From the NCBI GenBank assembly GCA_022577435.1, contig JAKOON010000007.1, positions 15,522,426 to 15,586,425 on the forward strand: DNA of 64,000 bases. Direction: 5' to 3'. This document shows, in pieces, positions 49,334-60,769 of this stretch. Source of the DNA: Embiotoca jacksoni. Taxonomy: Eukaryota; Chordata; Actinopteri; Embiotocidae. The notes under the pieces are model-generated. The model saw only the letters and a program-made list of their open reading frames with translations, ran no database searches and was not told the DNA's origin. Both the position numbers and the translations under genes were made by a program. Positions within the stretch are counted from its first letter, which is position 1. Each line of letters begins with the position of its first letter.

Positions 49334-49464
49334 TATGATATATATATAATGTATATATATATTATATGTATGTGTATATATATATATTATATTTATACAT
49401 ATATATATACATACATATATTTACATATATATACATAATATATATATACATATATATATATTAG
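49151..49464. repeat. Large AT-rich compound microsatellite
   Basis: About 310 bp of tata, catacatac, gtatgtat and a short acacac run. Many sub-blocks are inverted copies of each other (gtatgtatatata versus tatatacatac), so the array can extrude cruciforms. It generates several Tyr/Ile-rich spurious frames on both strands. Confidence 0.95.
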
Positions 49465-50959
49465 AATATACTGAAAACTGCAATCAATTTAATAGAAGAT
49501 ATAATGTAAGTTTTTCTCAATCTTGAGGAGAGGAAAAGCAGAGGTAGATGCAAGGCAAAGAAGGAAGTGAAGATTTGTTCTGTATTCTTAGCGCTTCAAT
49601 CCCCTCGAGTGCTCCTGGTGAGCGAGAGCAGAGAGAAAAGAGAGAGATGTTCCTTGCTGCAATTTCTCTGCCTGATTTGTAACAGGCCGATAAGCTTGGC
49701 AGCCATCCCTGCAGGACAGCTGACCAGCGGTGGCACAGTTCCTCAGGCTGAGAGGGACATGGGGTGAAAAACATGGGCCACATCACACAGACAGTTGTCC
49801 CTATCTCTCAAAGTCTCTGATTGTCATACATGAAGCACCTCCGAGGACATTCATTTTTCACGTACGCTGTGCCGATGTTATTTGTTTGCAATGATTTGAT
49901 ATTTCTGCATATGAAAGTCTTGTCAGCTGGTGGGTGTCTGCGAGTGGCATGGGGCTATCACATGCATTACATAAATATAAACATAAAAAAAATAAAGCAG
50001 GGCAAAACTAAGGAAAATGATAGCTATTGAATGTTTTTCTCTCCAATGTAAACAATACAGTTGGTGGTAGTTAATGCAAAGGCTGAAAAATGATGCCCGC
50101 AGATATCTTGTGAAAATGGAAATGGGTTTAAGTTGTGACTGTTGTACTGCCAAACCAAATGCAGGACCGCTGTGACCTAAATTGTGTACTGGCTGAAGTC
50201 CCGTTGTTCTGGACGTAATTGTATTTACCAGTAATCATTTCGAATCCCCACGGGCTTTTGCTGGTAAGAATATCTATTGGACAATAATATTGATATTCGA
50301 TTTGCCTAACTGGAGTTGCTCTTCTTAAATAACACACGCACCGCCTTTCACTTGGTGTGGGAGAGTGTGTCTGTGAGCTGCAAGAATGATTTGAGAGCCT
50401 GGTCCTTTATCAGATATATCACCGGAAGCAAATTAAAGCACGTGGAGTCGAATAGCCTCAATAAGAGGTTTGAAATGACTCAACACAATATTCTCCTTCC
50501 ACCAAGAATCTATAAATGGCCCATTTAGCATCTGTGACCCTAACGCCTGCTACTGGAAGAGAGTTATGGCCTTTCAAAATGAAACTATCATAGATTTTAG
50601 TGAAGTAAGAAAATGTCCCCAGGTACCGCTAGAGCAAATGAAATTATGCATGACCTCCTCATTACTTGGCTTAATAAGTGATCTATGGACTGGGAACAAT
50701 AAAGATCCAGATGTCATGCAGACATATGAACTGGGAAGATAAAAGAAGAGGATGAAAATACATCCATAAAGCTACGTATTCAGTGCAGTAAGAATGCATC
50801 AAAGTGGAAGCGCCCCTTCTTTCTCTTTGTCATTCACACACACATACCACACACCCACGTACCAAAGAGTGGGATATCTGTCTCTCATTGGTATTCATTG
50901 ACCCTGGGATGGAGAAATGGGCATCACACTATTCATTTAATCAGACTCTTACAGGGATC

Positions 50960-50961
<2 letters not shown>
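49465..50961. other. Non-coding DNA with regulatory texture
   Basis: No gene recognised. 50170-50740 is complex, free of repeats, and includes a POU-like site (aaattatgcatgacc near 50641) and homeodomain-like words, making it one of the better candidates for a conserved non-coding element. Confidence 0.4.

Positions 50962-51044
<83 letters not shown>
50962..51044. repeat. (GT)n microsatellite
   Basis: Pure GT run of 83 bp. Confidence 0.97.
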
Positions 51045-51045
<1 letters not shown>

Positions 51046-51470
51046 CTGACGAACATAGGCTGGCAGCAGATATTAACGCAGACTCGTCAAGGTGGAGGAG
51101 CGCACTGCGATGAAACCTGCAGTGCAGAACCTTTGTCTCCCCCTGCTGCCAGTGAACGTAATTACAAAACGCTGCCCATACATGCTTAAGTCATAGGATC
51201 TGCCGTAGCCCACTCCGTTGCTACTGTTGCTGCTGGAAAATGGTGGATACATTTTTTTGAGTGTCACAACTACCACAAAATGACGCGATCAGAATTTCAT
51301 CCATTCAGGTAGATAACATTTGGGACGTCTGAGTTATTTTATCACCATTCAAGATAGCATGCTGCTAAACCGGAAGTTAGCCGGCTCTGTGCGTGCTTCG
51401 CCCATCGAGCATGCCCAGTATGCATTCATCCGGCCAGCACGGGAATGTCGCACCAGATGTTCACTTATAG
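51045..51470. repeat. CpG-containing interspersed-repeat candidate
   Basis: Directly follows the microsatellite. It is richer in CpG than the surroundings, contains tctccccctgctgccagtga and aaaccggaagttagccggc, and ends with ccagcacgggaatgtcgc. The word ccccctgctg recurs in the CpG-rich patch at 38200. No coding content. Repeat identity is a guess from its texture. Confidence 0.35.
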
Positions 51471-52124
51471 TCCTGCACTAATAGCTTTAAATCATTTTAT
51501 TCTTCTTAAATAAAAGTTGGGCCGATGCGATGGTGTGTTTGCACGTGTGTATGAGGTTGAGGTGACCAAGCATGGACATGATGTATATGCAGATGAAAGG
51601 ATTTAATTGTTTTTGCAGATAGGTGCATGCAGATGTTCTGAACCCAGCAGTATGTTAGTTATTTTAGTTTGGCCCACTGATTTCACCCACTTCTCAACAT
51701 GCATGGTCAATAGTTGGAACAGCAGCTGTGACACAGTGAGTGCAGGCAGTTAAGGTTTTGTAAAAAGCCTTAGCCACCATTTGCCCCAATCTACATCTAA
51801 AGTCGTGCTCATTCTTTGAGTTCTAACTCAAATGTGAAAACAAAGAAATGATGGATGTAGTTTTACACTCGGTGTGACTTTTACTTGACAATGATATAAT
51901 CTTTACTGCAGAACTTGCATGAGAATCATCCAATTTTGTTTCTTTTTTTTCTAGTATCATAGTGATTGTGCATCCATTCCAAACAAAGCAGAAAAAAGCA
52001 GCTGCAAACTGTTCTACACTCTTTAACATCTACGTGATTCTCAGTTCAGTAGCAGCAGTGAAATCCTCCACTGATCCATCTGCTTTCTCACCCTCATTTA
52101 TGTCAGGACGATAACAGCACAAAC
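51471..52124. other. Unique non-coding DNA
   Basis: Nothing recognisable. Confidence 0.4.
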
Positions 52125-52680
52125 TTGTTTCAGCTGCTCTCGGGGACGCCCCGCACACTCCTACGCCAGATGGAACATGCAGTTCCTGGAGCATGTCCTG
52201 GTTCTTCCACGGGGCATCGCTTCCCAGCAGTTACCCATGGCCTGCTCGCCCCCGAAGCAACAGTCCCTGGAGGTGTCTTTACCAGGTCCCTGATTCACCT
52301 CACCTGCTGCTACTGGTGTGAGGGACTTGCGGCCTGACCCTAAGGCCCTCTAAAATCCACATGCTGTTGTGGAGGATGAGGCCATTTGCCCCGTGGATAA
52401 AACTCATTTTGGTTCCACGTGTCCAGGATCTTATTCTTTCAGTTAGTGTCCAAAAGGGTGAGGGTCAGAGCACAGAATTGAGTGGGAAAATTAAAGTTTG
52501 GCTTTGTGGCTCTGCTCTCTCTTCACTGCGGTCCAATTCAGCTGCTGCATCACTGCAGCCCTTGCACCAAAATGAACGTCAATTTCATCATCTATTTCAA
52601 GGAGACAATCATAGTGTCAGATATCAAAGTATGGGGCATCATCCCCAAATAGACTGAGACATCCTGTTGGGTCCGCAGAA
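52125..52680 (-). pseudogene. Non-LTR retrotransposon fragment, C-terminal reverse-transcriptase ORF region
   Basis: On the minus strand the sequence follows the 3' end of the ORF2/pol of a LINE that is abundant in fish. From 52620 leftwards the translated pieces are, in order: a gctgcagtgatgc-encoded AAVM-like stretch, the segment before the LTERIRSWTRGTKMSFIHG piece (equivalent of the ER-x-R-I-x-x-x-E-M-S-F-L-R-R motif after the polymerase domain), then LEGLRVRPQVPH, and finally a GRPRT-W-type stretch seen as PWKNQDMLQELH. Multiple stops and indels separate them. The palm/active-site part of the polymerase and the endonuclease are not present. The element is a 5'-truncated, long-dead copy; I do not assign a clade. 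Confidence 0.7.
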
Positions 52681-54403
52681 AGGTTCAGTTTTGGTTTCAC
52701 TGAAGTTATCTGGGCTCAGGAGGTTGCTGTCCTTTTTCTTACATTAGTCGGAGGATTCAGTGATGTCACCCCCTTCAAATTAAAGGTGCAGCAGGGAGAT
52801 CATAGAAACACTCACGCTCTGAAAAAAGGCAAGAAAAGCATGAGTGTGAACAAGACATACATGAAAATAGAGAGCACTTCAGCATTCACAAAATTATTGT
52901 TACTCTTAAAAAAAAAATACGAAAAAAAATTAGTGATTCACACAAACACTTGACAGAACAATGACAGCACAACAACCATTCACTGTGTTCTCTAACTTTT
53001 AAACATATGACACGTTCTTCCCTGACAGATGGAATTTACAGCTGTCGTGGACTACTGATGTTAAAAAAATATTTTTTTCTGACCACGCTCATGACTTCTC
53101 ATACACTTTACCTTACGATTTGAGATTTATTCTTTTTGTCTTTCCTGACATTGGAAACGGTAAAAAAATAATTTTGAAACTCACCCAAAAAGTGTTAAAA
53201 GTGTGGACTCTGTGGTTAGATTAGACATTTAAAGATATGTTGGTGATTACCAAGGGGGTCTATCTGAATAGGCTCTTTTTGGTAAAAAAAAGTTTTCTAT
53301 CTTTTTGCCATGCTGGAATGTCTTCTGTCAACATCTAGACAGAGTCCATTCATTTTGCATAATGTATTCAAGTTTTTAGCATTGTTTTTGATTGGTTCTC
53401 TTATAATTCACACCTCTCTGTTAATCTGTATGTCAGCCTGTCAATCAAATCAGTGTTTTAAGCAACATTATTTGATTTAAATAATGCATTTCTTCCTCTA
53501 CTTGTTACTGCCAAAGTCACTAGTTATTTTGTAATGCATTACTCCCAACACTGCTGGTGGATCATAGGTATCCTCATGTTTGGCTCAGTAATTGAGTTAG
53601 CTCAATAATAACAGAGGCGCTTTGATTAATTTTATCCAGTGATATTCCTCTGCCAAAAACAGAGAACTGGCAGCCCTGTTGTTTGAGAGGGATGATGGTG
53701 TGGAGGAATAGGACTGACTTTACTGAAAATTGTGTTCTGAAATTGCTTGGGGTACATAAGAGTAAGAACATAATTAGATTTTGAACAAATTATCCACAAA
53801 ATATCTTAGGAAAAAAAAAGTTTTTATATTATTATTTTTAATATTATTCCAATTACTAATTAATAGGCTAGACTGTATATTTACATTTCCACAGCAGATA
53901 TTTTGGTACAGTAGTAATAGCACAGGTGCAAAAACAAAACTGAAATGAATTAATAGCAGACATTCAGTAAGGTGTTTCAGTTTCAGGGGCCCGGTCTTTC
54001 ACCAAGTTTCCTGCTGCTAATCAACAAAGTAAATTTTTATGCTATAAAAAACTATAGATAATATATCCATTATATTCCAGGCATTGTAGTGCTGTTTTTT
54101 TTGGCTCGGCACAGTGCAACACTCGGTCTTTATTACTGGAGGAGCAGCGGTGTTTGACTCGAGCCAGAGAAGCTCAAGGTAGCATCATAGATTTGACCAG
54201 TCAGTCGTGTAGAGCACCAAGTCCTTCATTTACTCCTCATATTTCCCTGCCTGCCAACCTCACACCACTGACCTGTGTACACAAACACTCGCCCAAACAC
54301 ACAACTACATACGCACAACTACATACACTAAACACAAACGAGCAAAGCACACTGACATGTTTTATATAGACAGGTCTGCTCATTCTCTTTCTCTCCCTAT
54401 CTG

Positions 54404-54404
<1 letters not shown>
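52681..54404. other. Non-coding DNA
   Basis: AT-rich with short A/T runs. Includes the small hAT-type terminal fragment at 53504-53553. No gene. Confidence 0.4.
53504..53553 (-). repeat. hAT-type element terminal fragment
   Basis: The stretch taatgcattactcccaacac plus tg is, in reverse complement, CAGTGTTGGGAGTAATGCATTACAAA. That is the terminus of a common fish hAT-like family (usually written CAGTGTTGGG..GTAACGCGTTAC). Only the end is recognised here. Confidence 0.55.

Positions 54405-54458
<54 letters not shown>
54405..54458. repeat. (CA)n microsatellite
   Basis: Pure CA run of about 54 bp. Confidence 0.97.
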
Positions 54459-54459
<1 letters not shown>

Positions 54460-54577
54460 GCCTTGTTTCGCAGCTCACTCACCCCACCTCTTCACACACA
54501 CTATTTTAGCAGCCTTGAAAAGCTAAATGGTGTGAAGTTGAGTGTCGGTCCATCTGTCTCCTGGGTATTTGGAAGGG

Positions 54578-54655
54578 ATGAGAAAGAGAGGGAGCAGTGG
54601 GAGGAGCAGGGGGGAGAAAGACTGGAGGAAGAAAAAGGAGAGGAGGGATTGGGGT
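54578..54655 (+). repeat. Purine-rich tract
   Basis: About 78 bases almost entirely A/G with G runs (gggaggagcaggggggagaa, ggagaggagggattgggg). Potential triplex or G-quadruplex former. It also creates matching spurious frames on both strands (54463-54734). Confidence 0.7.
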
Positions 54656-55173
54656 CAGATCCATTAATATGAATCACCGGCAGAACCCCACAGCGGATCC
54701 ATCTGTGGCTGTACACTGCCCAGAAACAATTCACAGCCTAGACAACGGGACATTAATAGGTGAAGGGGCTAGAAAATACGTACGCATGAATTCCTGACAG
54801 TTTCTGCACAAGGTTCAAGGTTTGCACTGCATTTCTCCATCACTGTGTTGAAGGTAGTCGGAAATGCAATGCGAAAATCAAATGTTACCATGTGCCTTTT
54901 GTGATGTCAGACCTAAATTTACAGAATGACGACTCTTTAAACGTGTTTGTTTTATGGGAAAATAATTATTCGGAACTTGCTGGATGTAGTTTCTTCAGTT
55001 GTATCCAACAAAGACACCTGAAGCAGCACTTTATGGTGTAAATGTATTCAGCACAACAGAAGGGCCAGACTGCCGGTGCTGGAATCAATATTCTCCTTTC
55101 ATGGATACTTTAAACAGTAAATGCCCCTTTTTGAGGATGAGATACAGAGCTAGTGGCCAGTGTGTGTCATACA

Positions 55174-55174
<1 letters not shown>
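54656..55174. other. Unique non-coding DNA
   Basis: Nothing recognisable. Confidence 0.4.

Positions 55175-55220
<46 letters not shown>
55175..55220. repeat. (CA)n microsatellite
   Basis: Pure CA run of about 46 bp. Confidence 0.97.
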
Positions 55221-55223
<3 letters not shown>

Positions 55224-55430
55224 AATGCATAATATCGGTCTACTATGGATATTTTACATAGCAGAGATTTTTATGTGGAGGATTCTGCATTACAAGTCTA
55301 GTTTTAGTAATAGAGGTCTCAGGGTTTTGTTGAAATGATGCGTCTATTGGTTGTTGGGCTTAAGCAGTGACTCAAAAATGAATAGAACTGTTGAAGCGCA
55401 ACTGGTGTATAAGTTTACATCACATTCAAA

Positions 55431-55966
55431 TAGGGCTGAGTACCAAACTTCAGTACTTTTTTTGGTTCTGATAGAATTGCTTAGATACTTTATATAAAAT
55501 TTCGATACGTATGACACCAACACGTTTTCATTTTAGAACGCATTACGTTTACAAAGGAGTAAATCTCATCAGTGTCAGTGAGCCGATAAAGCATTTACCA
55601 TACAGCAGCACACCTTAGGCAGACCATCCAGGTTGATAGGATGAAGTATATCCTACATTAGAACGCCATATTTCACTCTTTAAACTCATTTTTGGCCAAA
55701 TACCTGTCGGCCTGCATTTGAAGCCTTTAGGGAACATCAGTACATTTTGGCTACAGAAAATAACCTAGATTAGACTCTCCCCCTCTAAACTGCATGAAAA
55801 CAAAAAAAAATTGTCCCGTGATGTATAATGTAATTTTTTTTTTTTTTTTTTAATTAGAATGGAATTTATAAAATTGGTATGGAAAAAAAGTATTGTTCAG
55901 GAACTGGTATTGAAGTCAAGGTATTGGTACCAGTATCAAATAATTTTGAAGGATACAAAGCCCTAA
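55431..55966. repeat. Short-TIR repeat, family A copy 2 (full length)
   Basis: The left end tagggctgagtacc and the reverse complement of the right end, ttagggctttgtatcc, match as short terminal inverted repeats. Length is 536 bp with no coding capacity. A T run of about 20 lies at 55830-55850. It is the reference copy for the family (other members: 6600-7626, 48321-48500, 62664-62708). Probably a non-autonomous DNA transposon; the superfamily cannot be fixed because no target-site duplication is clear. Confidence 0.7.
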
Positions 55967-56460
55967 ACACAAACAGATGAGAGGAAGAAATTTCTGCCAT
56001 AGAATTTGAATAAATATGTTTTTAATATCAGAAAAACCTTAAGATTTAAGTGTTTCTTTTGCCAGGTGTCCCAGGTGACTCTATCTACCATACAGGAAAT
56101 GGGTAAGGAGGTTTTAGTTGCCTGACTGTCAAGACAGGGCTTCTTGGACCCTTGAAATCAGGACAAGGTGAAATTGAGTTGGGTCTCATTTCTGCCCCCC
56201 AAAATCTGCAACAGCCACCCTGCAAGATCATCGTTTCTCATGCTAACACCTTTAATTCACAAAAAAACAAAAACAATGCTGTACTTGCAAGCCATGCATG
56301 AGGATAGGTAAGGAGTGCAGAACTTGCACATTTATTTGCAATTTGAAAGTGATCTGCATGTAAGTAGAATTGGCAAACTGCTTTTGTGAAACCGGCCCCT
56401 GGCTGAGATCCCACTAGACCTTGCAGGAGGGAAGACAACTGGAAGAGTGAATATTTAAAA
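55967..56460. other. Unique or old repeat-derived non-coding DNA
   Basis: Includes gtgaaaccggcccctgg near 56385, a phrase I associate with fish repeats, but no element can be outlined. No gene. Confidence 0.35.
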
Positions 56461-56787
56461 TTAGGGCAGGGCAATATGTCAATTCTATATCAATATTGAG
56501 ATATTAAAATAGTTATTGTCTTTAGATTCTGGATATTGTAATATCATGTTATGGCATAATTGTTGTCTTTCCTGGTTTTAAAGGCTGCATTACTGTAAAG
56601 TGATGTCGTTTCTGAACTTACCAAACTTATAACTGTTCTATCATTGGCCTTTACCGACATTATATCCACTTCATTGATGATTAATTATCCAAAATCTCAC
56701 TGTGTAAGTATTTTCTAAAAGGCCCAACACTCATCCCTATACAATATTGTTGCAATATCAATATTTGGTCCGTATGGCCCAGACCTA
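56461..56787. repeat. Short non-autonomous inverted-repeat element
   Basis: The left end tagggcagggcaatatgt and the reverse complement of the right end, aggtctgggccatacgg, are imperfect inverted repeats. The interior is full of atatcaatattgagatat-like AT palindromes. It belongs to the fish repeats that begin GGGCTGGGCGATAT. 327 bp, no protein. Confidence 0.6.
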
Positions 56788-57406
56788 CTTAGAATGGTAT
56801 TGTCCAACATATAAATTAGGGGTTGACTGATAAGACTTTTTCAGGGCTGATATTGATACAGATTATTGGTAATCAAGGAGACCGATGAAACTATATACAT
56901 TCACAGTAAAAATAACAATCTTTGTGTCAAAATTTGGAATAACAAATTCTAACACAATACTTAATTCAAATGACTTTAAATAAATAATTGCTATGTAATC
57001 TTATTATGAAAGTAATGTGGGGGTATTTATTGTAAAAACAAAAAATCCTTTATTAAAGCACCAGCCGAATGTTTGATACATGATTTTAAAATATGTTTGG
57101 GGTTTGTTCATTGATAGCTTAACGTTGGGCTTTTATTGCATTTTTATTACAGTCATGTAACACATGTAGTTGTTATAAACTGGAGTAACGTTCACCTGTG
57201 TCCTCTCTGTTCTGCCTCTTGTGCTCTGCTGCACTGTGTGTCTGTGTGAGCGACACACCGCCCGTCCTTCATGACACACAGAGAGCGAACTGAAGAGCAG
57301 CAGCACAGAAATTGGCATGACTTTCAGTGCCAGAAAAATGCATGAGCGACTCTCGGACTGAGCTGAAATGAAGCGGGAGCGCAGGGACTAAGTAAATAAC
57401 ACAATA

Positions 57407-57602
57407 CAGCGGGTAAAATAAGTATTGAACACGTCACCATTTTTCTCAGTAAATATATTTCCAAAGGTGCTATTGGCATGACATTTTCACCAGATGTTGG
57501 TAACAACCCAAGTAATCCATACATATAAAGAAAGAAATAAGTTCAGAAATTAAATTATGTGTAATAATGTGAAATGACACAGGGAAAAAGTATTGAACAC
57601 GC
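57407..57602 (+). repeat. Left IR/DR arm of the Tc1-like transposon
   Basis: It begins cagcgggtaaaataagtatt. The outer and inner direct repeats, where transposase would bind, lie at 57420 and 57588. The inverted partner is 58800-59006. Confidence 0.9.
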
Positions 57603-57616
57603 TTACTGATATTTCT

Positions 57617-58627
57617 TTAATACTTTGTACAAAAGCCTTTGTTGGTAACGACAGCTTCAAGACGCCTCCTGTATGGATAAACTAGTCGTATGCATTGCTC
57701 AGGTGTGATTTTGGCCGATTCTTCCACACAAACAGTCTTCAAATCCTGAAGGTTCCGTGGGCCTCTTCTATGAACTCTGTTCTTCAGTTCTTTCCATAGA
57801 TTTTCAATTGGATTGAAGCTGGGCCATTCTAGCAGCTTTATTTTCTTTCTCTGAAACCAATTGAGAGTTTCCTTGGCTGTGTGTTTGGCTGTGATCATTG
57901 TCTTGCTGAAATGTCCAACCTCATTTCATCTTCATCATCCTGGTAGATGGCAGCAGATTTTTATCAAGAATGTCTCGGTACATTTTTCCATTCGTCCTTC
58001 CTTCAATTATGTGAAGTTTGCCAGTACCGTATGCTAAAAAGCAGCCCCACACCATGATGTTCCCACCTCTAAACTTCACTGTTGGTCTGGTGTTTTTAGG
58101 GTGATGTGCAGTGTTGTCCTCCAAACATGGTGTGTATTATGGCATCCAAAGAGTTCAATTTTGCTCTCATCTGACCAGGCTATATTCTGCTAGTATTTCA
58201 CAGGCTTGTCCAAATGTTGTGCAGCAAACTTTAAACGAGGTTCAACATGCTTTTTCTTCAGCAATGGAGTCTTGCGTGGTGAGCGTGCATGCAGGCCATG
58301 GCGGTTGAGTGCATTACTTATTGTTTTCTTGGAAATAATTATACCTGCTAATTCCAGGTCTTTCTGAAGTTATCCACGAGTGGTTCTTAGCTCTTGGACA
58401 ACTCTTCTGATAATTATTTTCACTGCTCTGTTAGAAATCTTGTGAGGAGCACCTGGTCGTGGCCAGTTTATGGTGAAATTATGTTCTTTCCACTTCCGGA
58501 TTATGGCGCCAACAGTGCTCACTGAAACATTCAGAAGTTTAGAAATGCATCCGTAACCAATGCCATCAGCATGTTTTGCAACAATAAGGTTGCGAAGGTC
58601 TTCAGAGAGCTCTTTGCTTTTACCCAT
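57617..58627 (-). pseudogene. Tc1-like transposase, inactivated
   Basis: Former DDE transposase that would bind the IR/DR arms and cut and paste the element. The start MGKSKELSEDLR is at 58627. The paired-like N-terminal helix-turn-helix domain is clear (ISKLLNVSVSTVGAIIRKW), as is a GRPR-like linker variant (WPRPGAPHK). WSDESKIELF holds the first catalytic Asp, FQQDND the second, and WPSFNPIENLW the Glu. The C-terminus ends RRRLEAVVTNKGFCTKY at 57617. Lesions: TAA at 58370-58372, TAG at 58190-58192 (tryptophan position), a frameshift near 58125, TGA at 57921-57923, a second frameshift just after the second Asp that restores the first frame, and loss of four residues between WPS and NPIE. These changes abolish the DD34E spacing, so the copy cannot make transposase. 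Confidence 0.9.
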
Positions 58628-58799
58628 CATGAGATGTTTCTTGCGTGACACCTTGGTAATGAGACACCTTTTTATAGGCCATCAGTTGGGAATGAACCAG
58701 CTGATGTTAATTTGCACTGACAAGGTGCCGGATTGTTTTCTATTTACTGATAGATTTCAGCTGTTGTCTTGGCGTTGGATGCCTTTTTGCACCTCCCTT

Positions 58800-59006
58800 T
58801 CTTTATGTGTTCAATACTTTTTCCCTGTCTCATTTTACATTATCACACATAACTTAATTTCTGAACTTATTTGTTTTGGTTTCTTTGTATGTATGGATTA
58901 CTTGGGTTATTACCAACATCTGGTGAAAATGTCATGTCAATAGCACCTTTGGAAATATATTTACTGAGAAAAATGGTGACGTGTTCAATACTTATTTTAC
59001 CCACTG
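58800..59006 (-). repeat. Right IR/DR arm of the Tc1-like transposon
   Basis: In reverse complement it begins cagtgggtaaaataagtatt, one substitution from the left end in the first 20 bases. A small insertion (about 8 bases, near 58880) distinguishes it from the left arm. Confidence 0.9.
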
Positions 59007-59546
59007 TATGTTGTTTGGTTATGGTGGGGCAGGAGGTCCCGTTGGCAGGTCCACCCCCCCAAGACAGTGATAGGAGAAACACTGACGAGTCACTACAGTG
59101 TGAGACGAACTTTTACAAGGTGTGTCGTTAAAGTGTTAAAAAGAGTAAGTAAATATGACATGATTGTGGTGTTTTTGCAACTTAAGCTGAGAAGACTGTC
59201 GTGTTTTTAACTTCTGCCGTGTCGGCTGTTTTACCTTTTGAAACAGTCCTCTGGGCTGCTGAAGACTTTTCTGCCACTGAAGCTAACTGAGCTTCTTCTG
59301 TGTCAGAGAAGTTCTCAGCGTTGATTGGCCATTACTTATGAGGTGTAACCAATCAGATAAAGTTGTGGACGGGACATTGCTCAACACAGAGTGGTGACTG
59401 CAGACTGAGAGACGCTGCACCGGTGCCAAAGCAGTGCAATTTAAATTTGTTTAATTTTATCGGTGATTGAATAAAAAATAAATACTGATACTGATAATCG
59501 TAAAAATGCTAAATATCGGCCAGGCCGATAATCGGTCGAGCCCGAC

Positions 59547-60769
59547 TAAAGCTCCTTCCAACTAGTTTTTCCTCATAAATGAACTCGCTATTGCAATGCA
59601 ATCATTTATTTCTGCTCTGCAGGCTCTCTGTGAGAAAGTACCATGGTGAAACTTTTGGTCTTAAGGTGATGATCATTGGGAGGATGTAGTTCTAAACTCT
59701 TAATCTGAAGCGACAGAGTGACTTAGATGTCATTAGTTCCCACTTGAACGATGATCTTTATGATGCTTGGTTGGTTCAGTGTCGTTTTCTGGGCTGAGTA
59801 ACAAACTGTAAAGCTTGGAACATTTCTAAGTTTGCTGTCCTACTGAGTGAGTCTCCAACAACAAGCATTTATGATGAAATTGGTCCTGCCAGCATTAGGC
59901 TTGTGTCTGGCATCAATGTAGTGTGCTCCACACCATTGTCCTTCTGCCTTGCACCAAGGTAAAGCCACAAGCATGTGTGAGAGGTTGAGACATGTCTGTC
60001 CCCGGAACAATATCATTCACATCTTCAAATGAAGTACAGCATGGCGGTTAGTAGGTCTACATTGTGTTTCAACACTGTACACATGGAGTGAATTGAATGT
60101 GTTCGACGGACTTTTACTACCTTATGATTTATACAAAAAATTGTGCTTTCAGTATTTATCATCACAATGTTTTCTTTATCGAACACTGTCAGCTGCTTAA
60201 AATCTCCATGCATTAACTACTCCAACCTTAACCAAGCAGTTTAGCTACAAGGATTTACACCACCACCACCTTCAAAAAAAATGCATAACATAACAACAAA
60301 GGATTCCAATTTGAAATTCAGTAATTATATTACAGATACTAATCCCAGTAATGCTCCATTGCTTCTACAAATTGGGAGTTGACTTGTTTTCTGTCTTATC
60401 TAGAGTTTGATGGATGGTTGCTTGACATCAATTTCAAAAATAATTTTGTGTGTTAAGAGCGCTAACTGGCATAGGGCGCATGGTGGCTTACCGAGCTGTG
60501 AGCAGCCAGTCACCCACAACTGAAAAAGGAGCAGTGCAACTCCTGGTAACTCCAGAGTTTAGATAACTAACTTTTTAGCTGACTGTTCAAACTGTTTACA
60601 TTAGGATGGTAAGTCTTCCGCTGAACATGGGACTTCTCTGAGGTGGCTGCATGTGGTCTGTCCTGGACAGGCTGTTGTGTTTACTTGTGTCAGACAGTAT
60701 ACATAAGTAATGTAAAGAACTATTGGTAGAAAAGCTGCCCACGCCTCCCTGCTATCTAACACTTTTGGA
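59547..60769. other. Unassigned non-coding DNA
   Basis: No recognised gene or element, although its position between related repeats suggests that part of it is old transposon sequence. Confidence 0.35.

Larger units (their letters stand above)
57407..59006 (-). mobile_element. Complete Tc1-like transposon with long IR/DR termini
   Basis: A 1,600-bp element bounded by TA on both sides (57405-57406 and 59007-59008), the target-site duplication of Tc1/mariner elements. The termini are inverted repeats of about 200 bp, each holding an outer and an inner copy of aagtattgaacacg (57420-57433 and 57588-57601 on the left; 58980-58993 plus an inner copy near 58809-58822 on the right). This IR/DR layout is known from Sleeping Beauty-type elements. 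The two arms differ at roughly a dozen positions by eye. The transposase on the minus strand is dead. Confidence 0.92.
56817..59546. mobile_element. Non-autonomous TIR element split by a Tc1-like transposon
   Basis: The left end taggggttgactgataag pairs with the right end, whose reverse complement starts tcgggctcgaccgattatcg. Both continue with a second matching block (gggctgatattgata versus ggccgatatttagca). Removing the inserted 1,600-bp Tc1-like transposon leaves about 1.1 kb with no transposase. The interior has CpG-containing sequence on either side of the insertion (57230-57400; 59200-59430). Relatives may be 43697-44020 and 60770-61005. Superfamily not assigned. Confidence 0.65.

Noticed and set aside
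49115..49438. Overlapping Tyr/Ile-rich frames
   Set aside because: They are translations of an AT microsatellite in every frame and strand.
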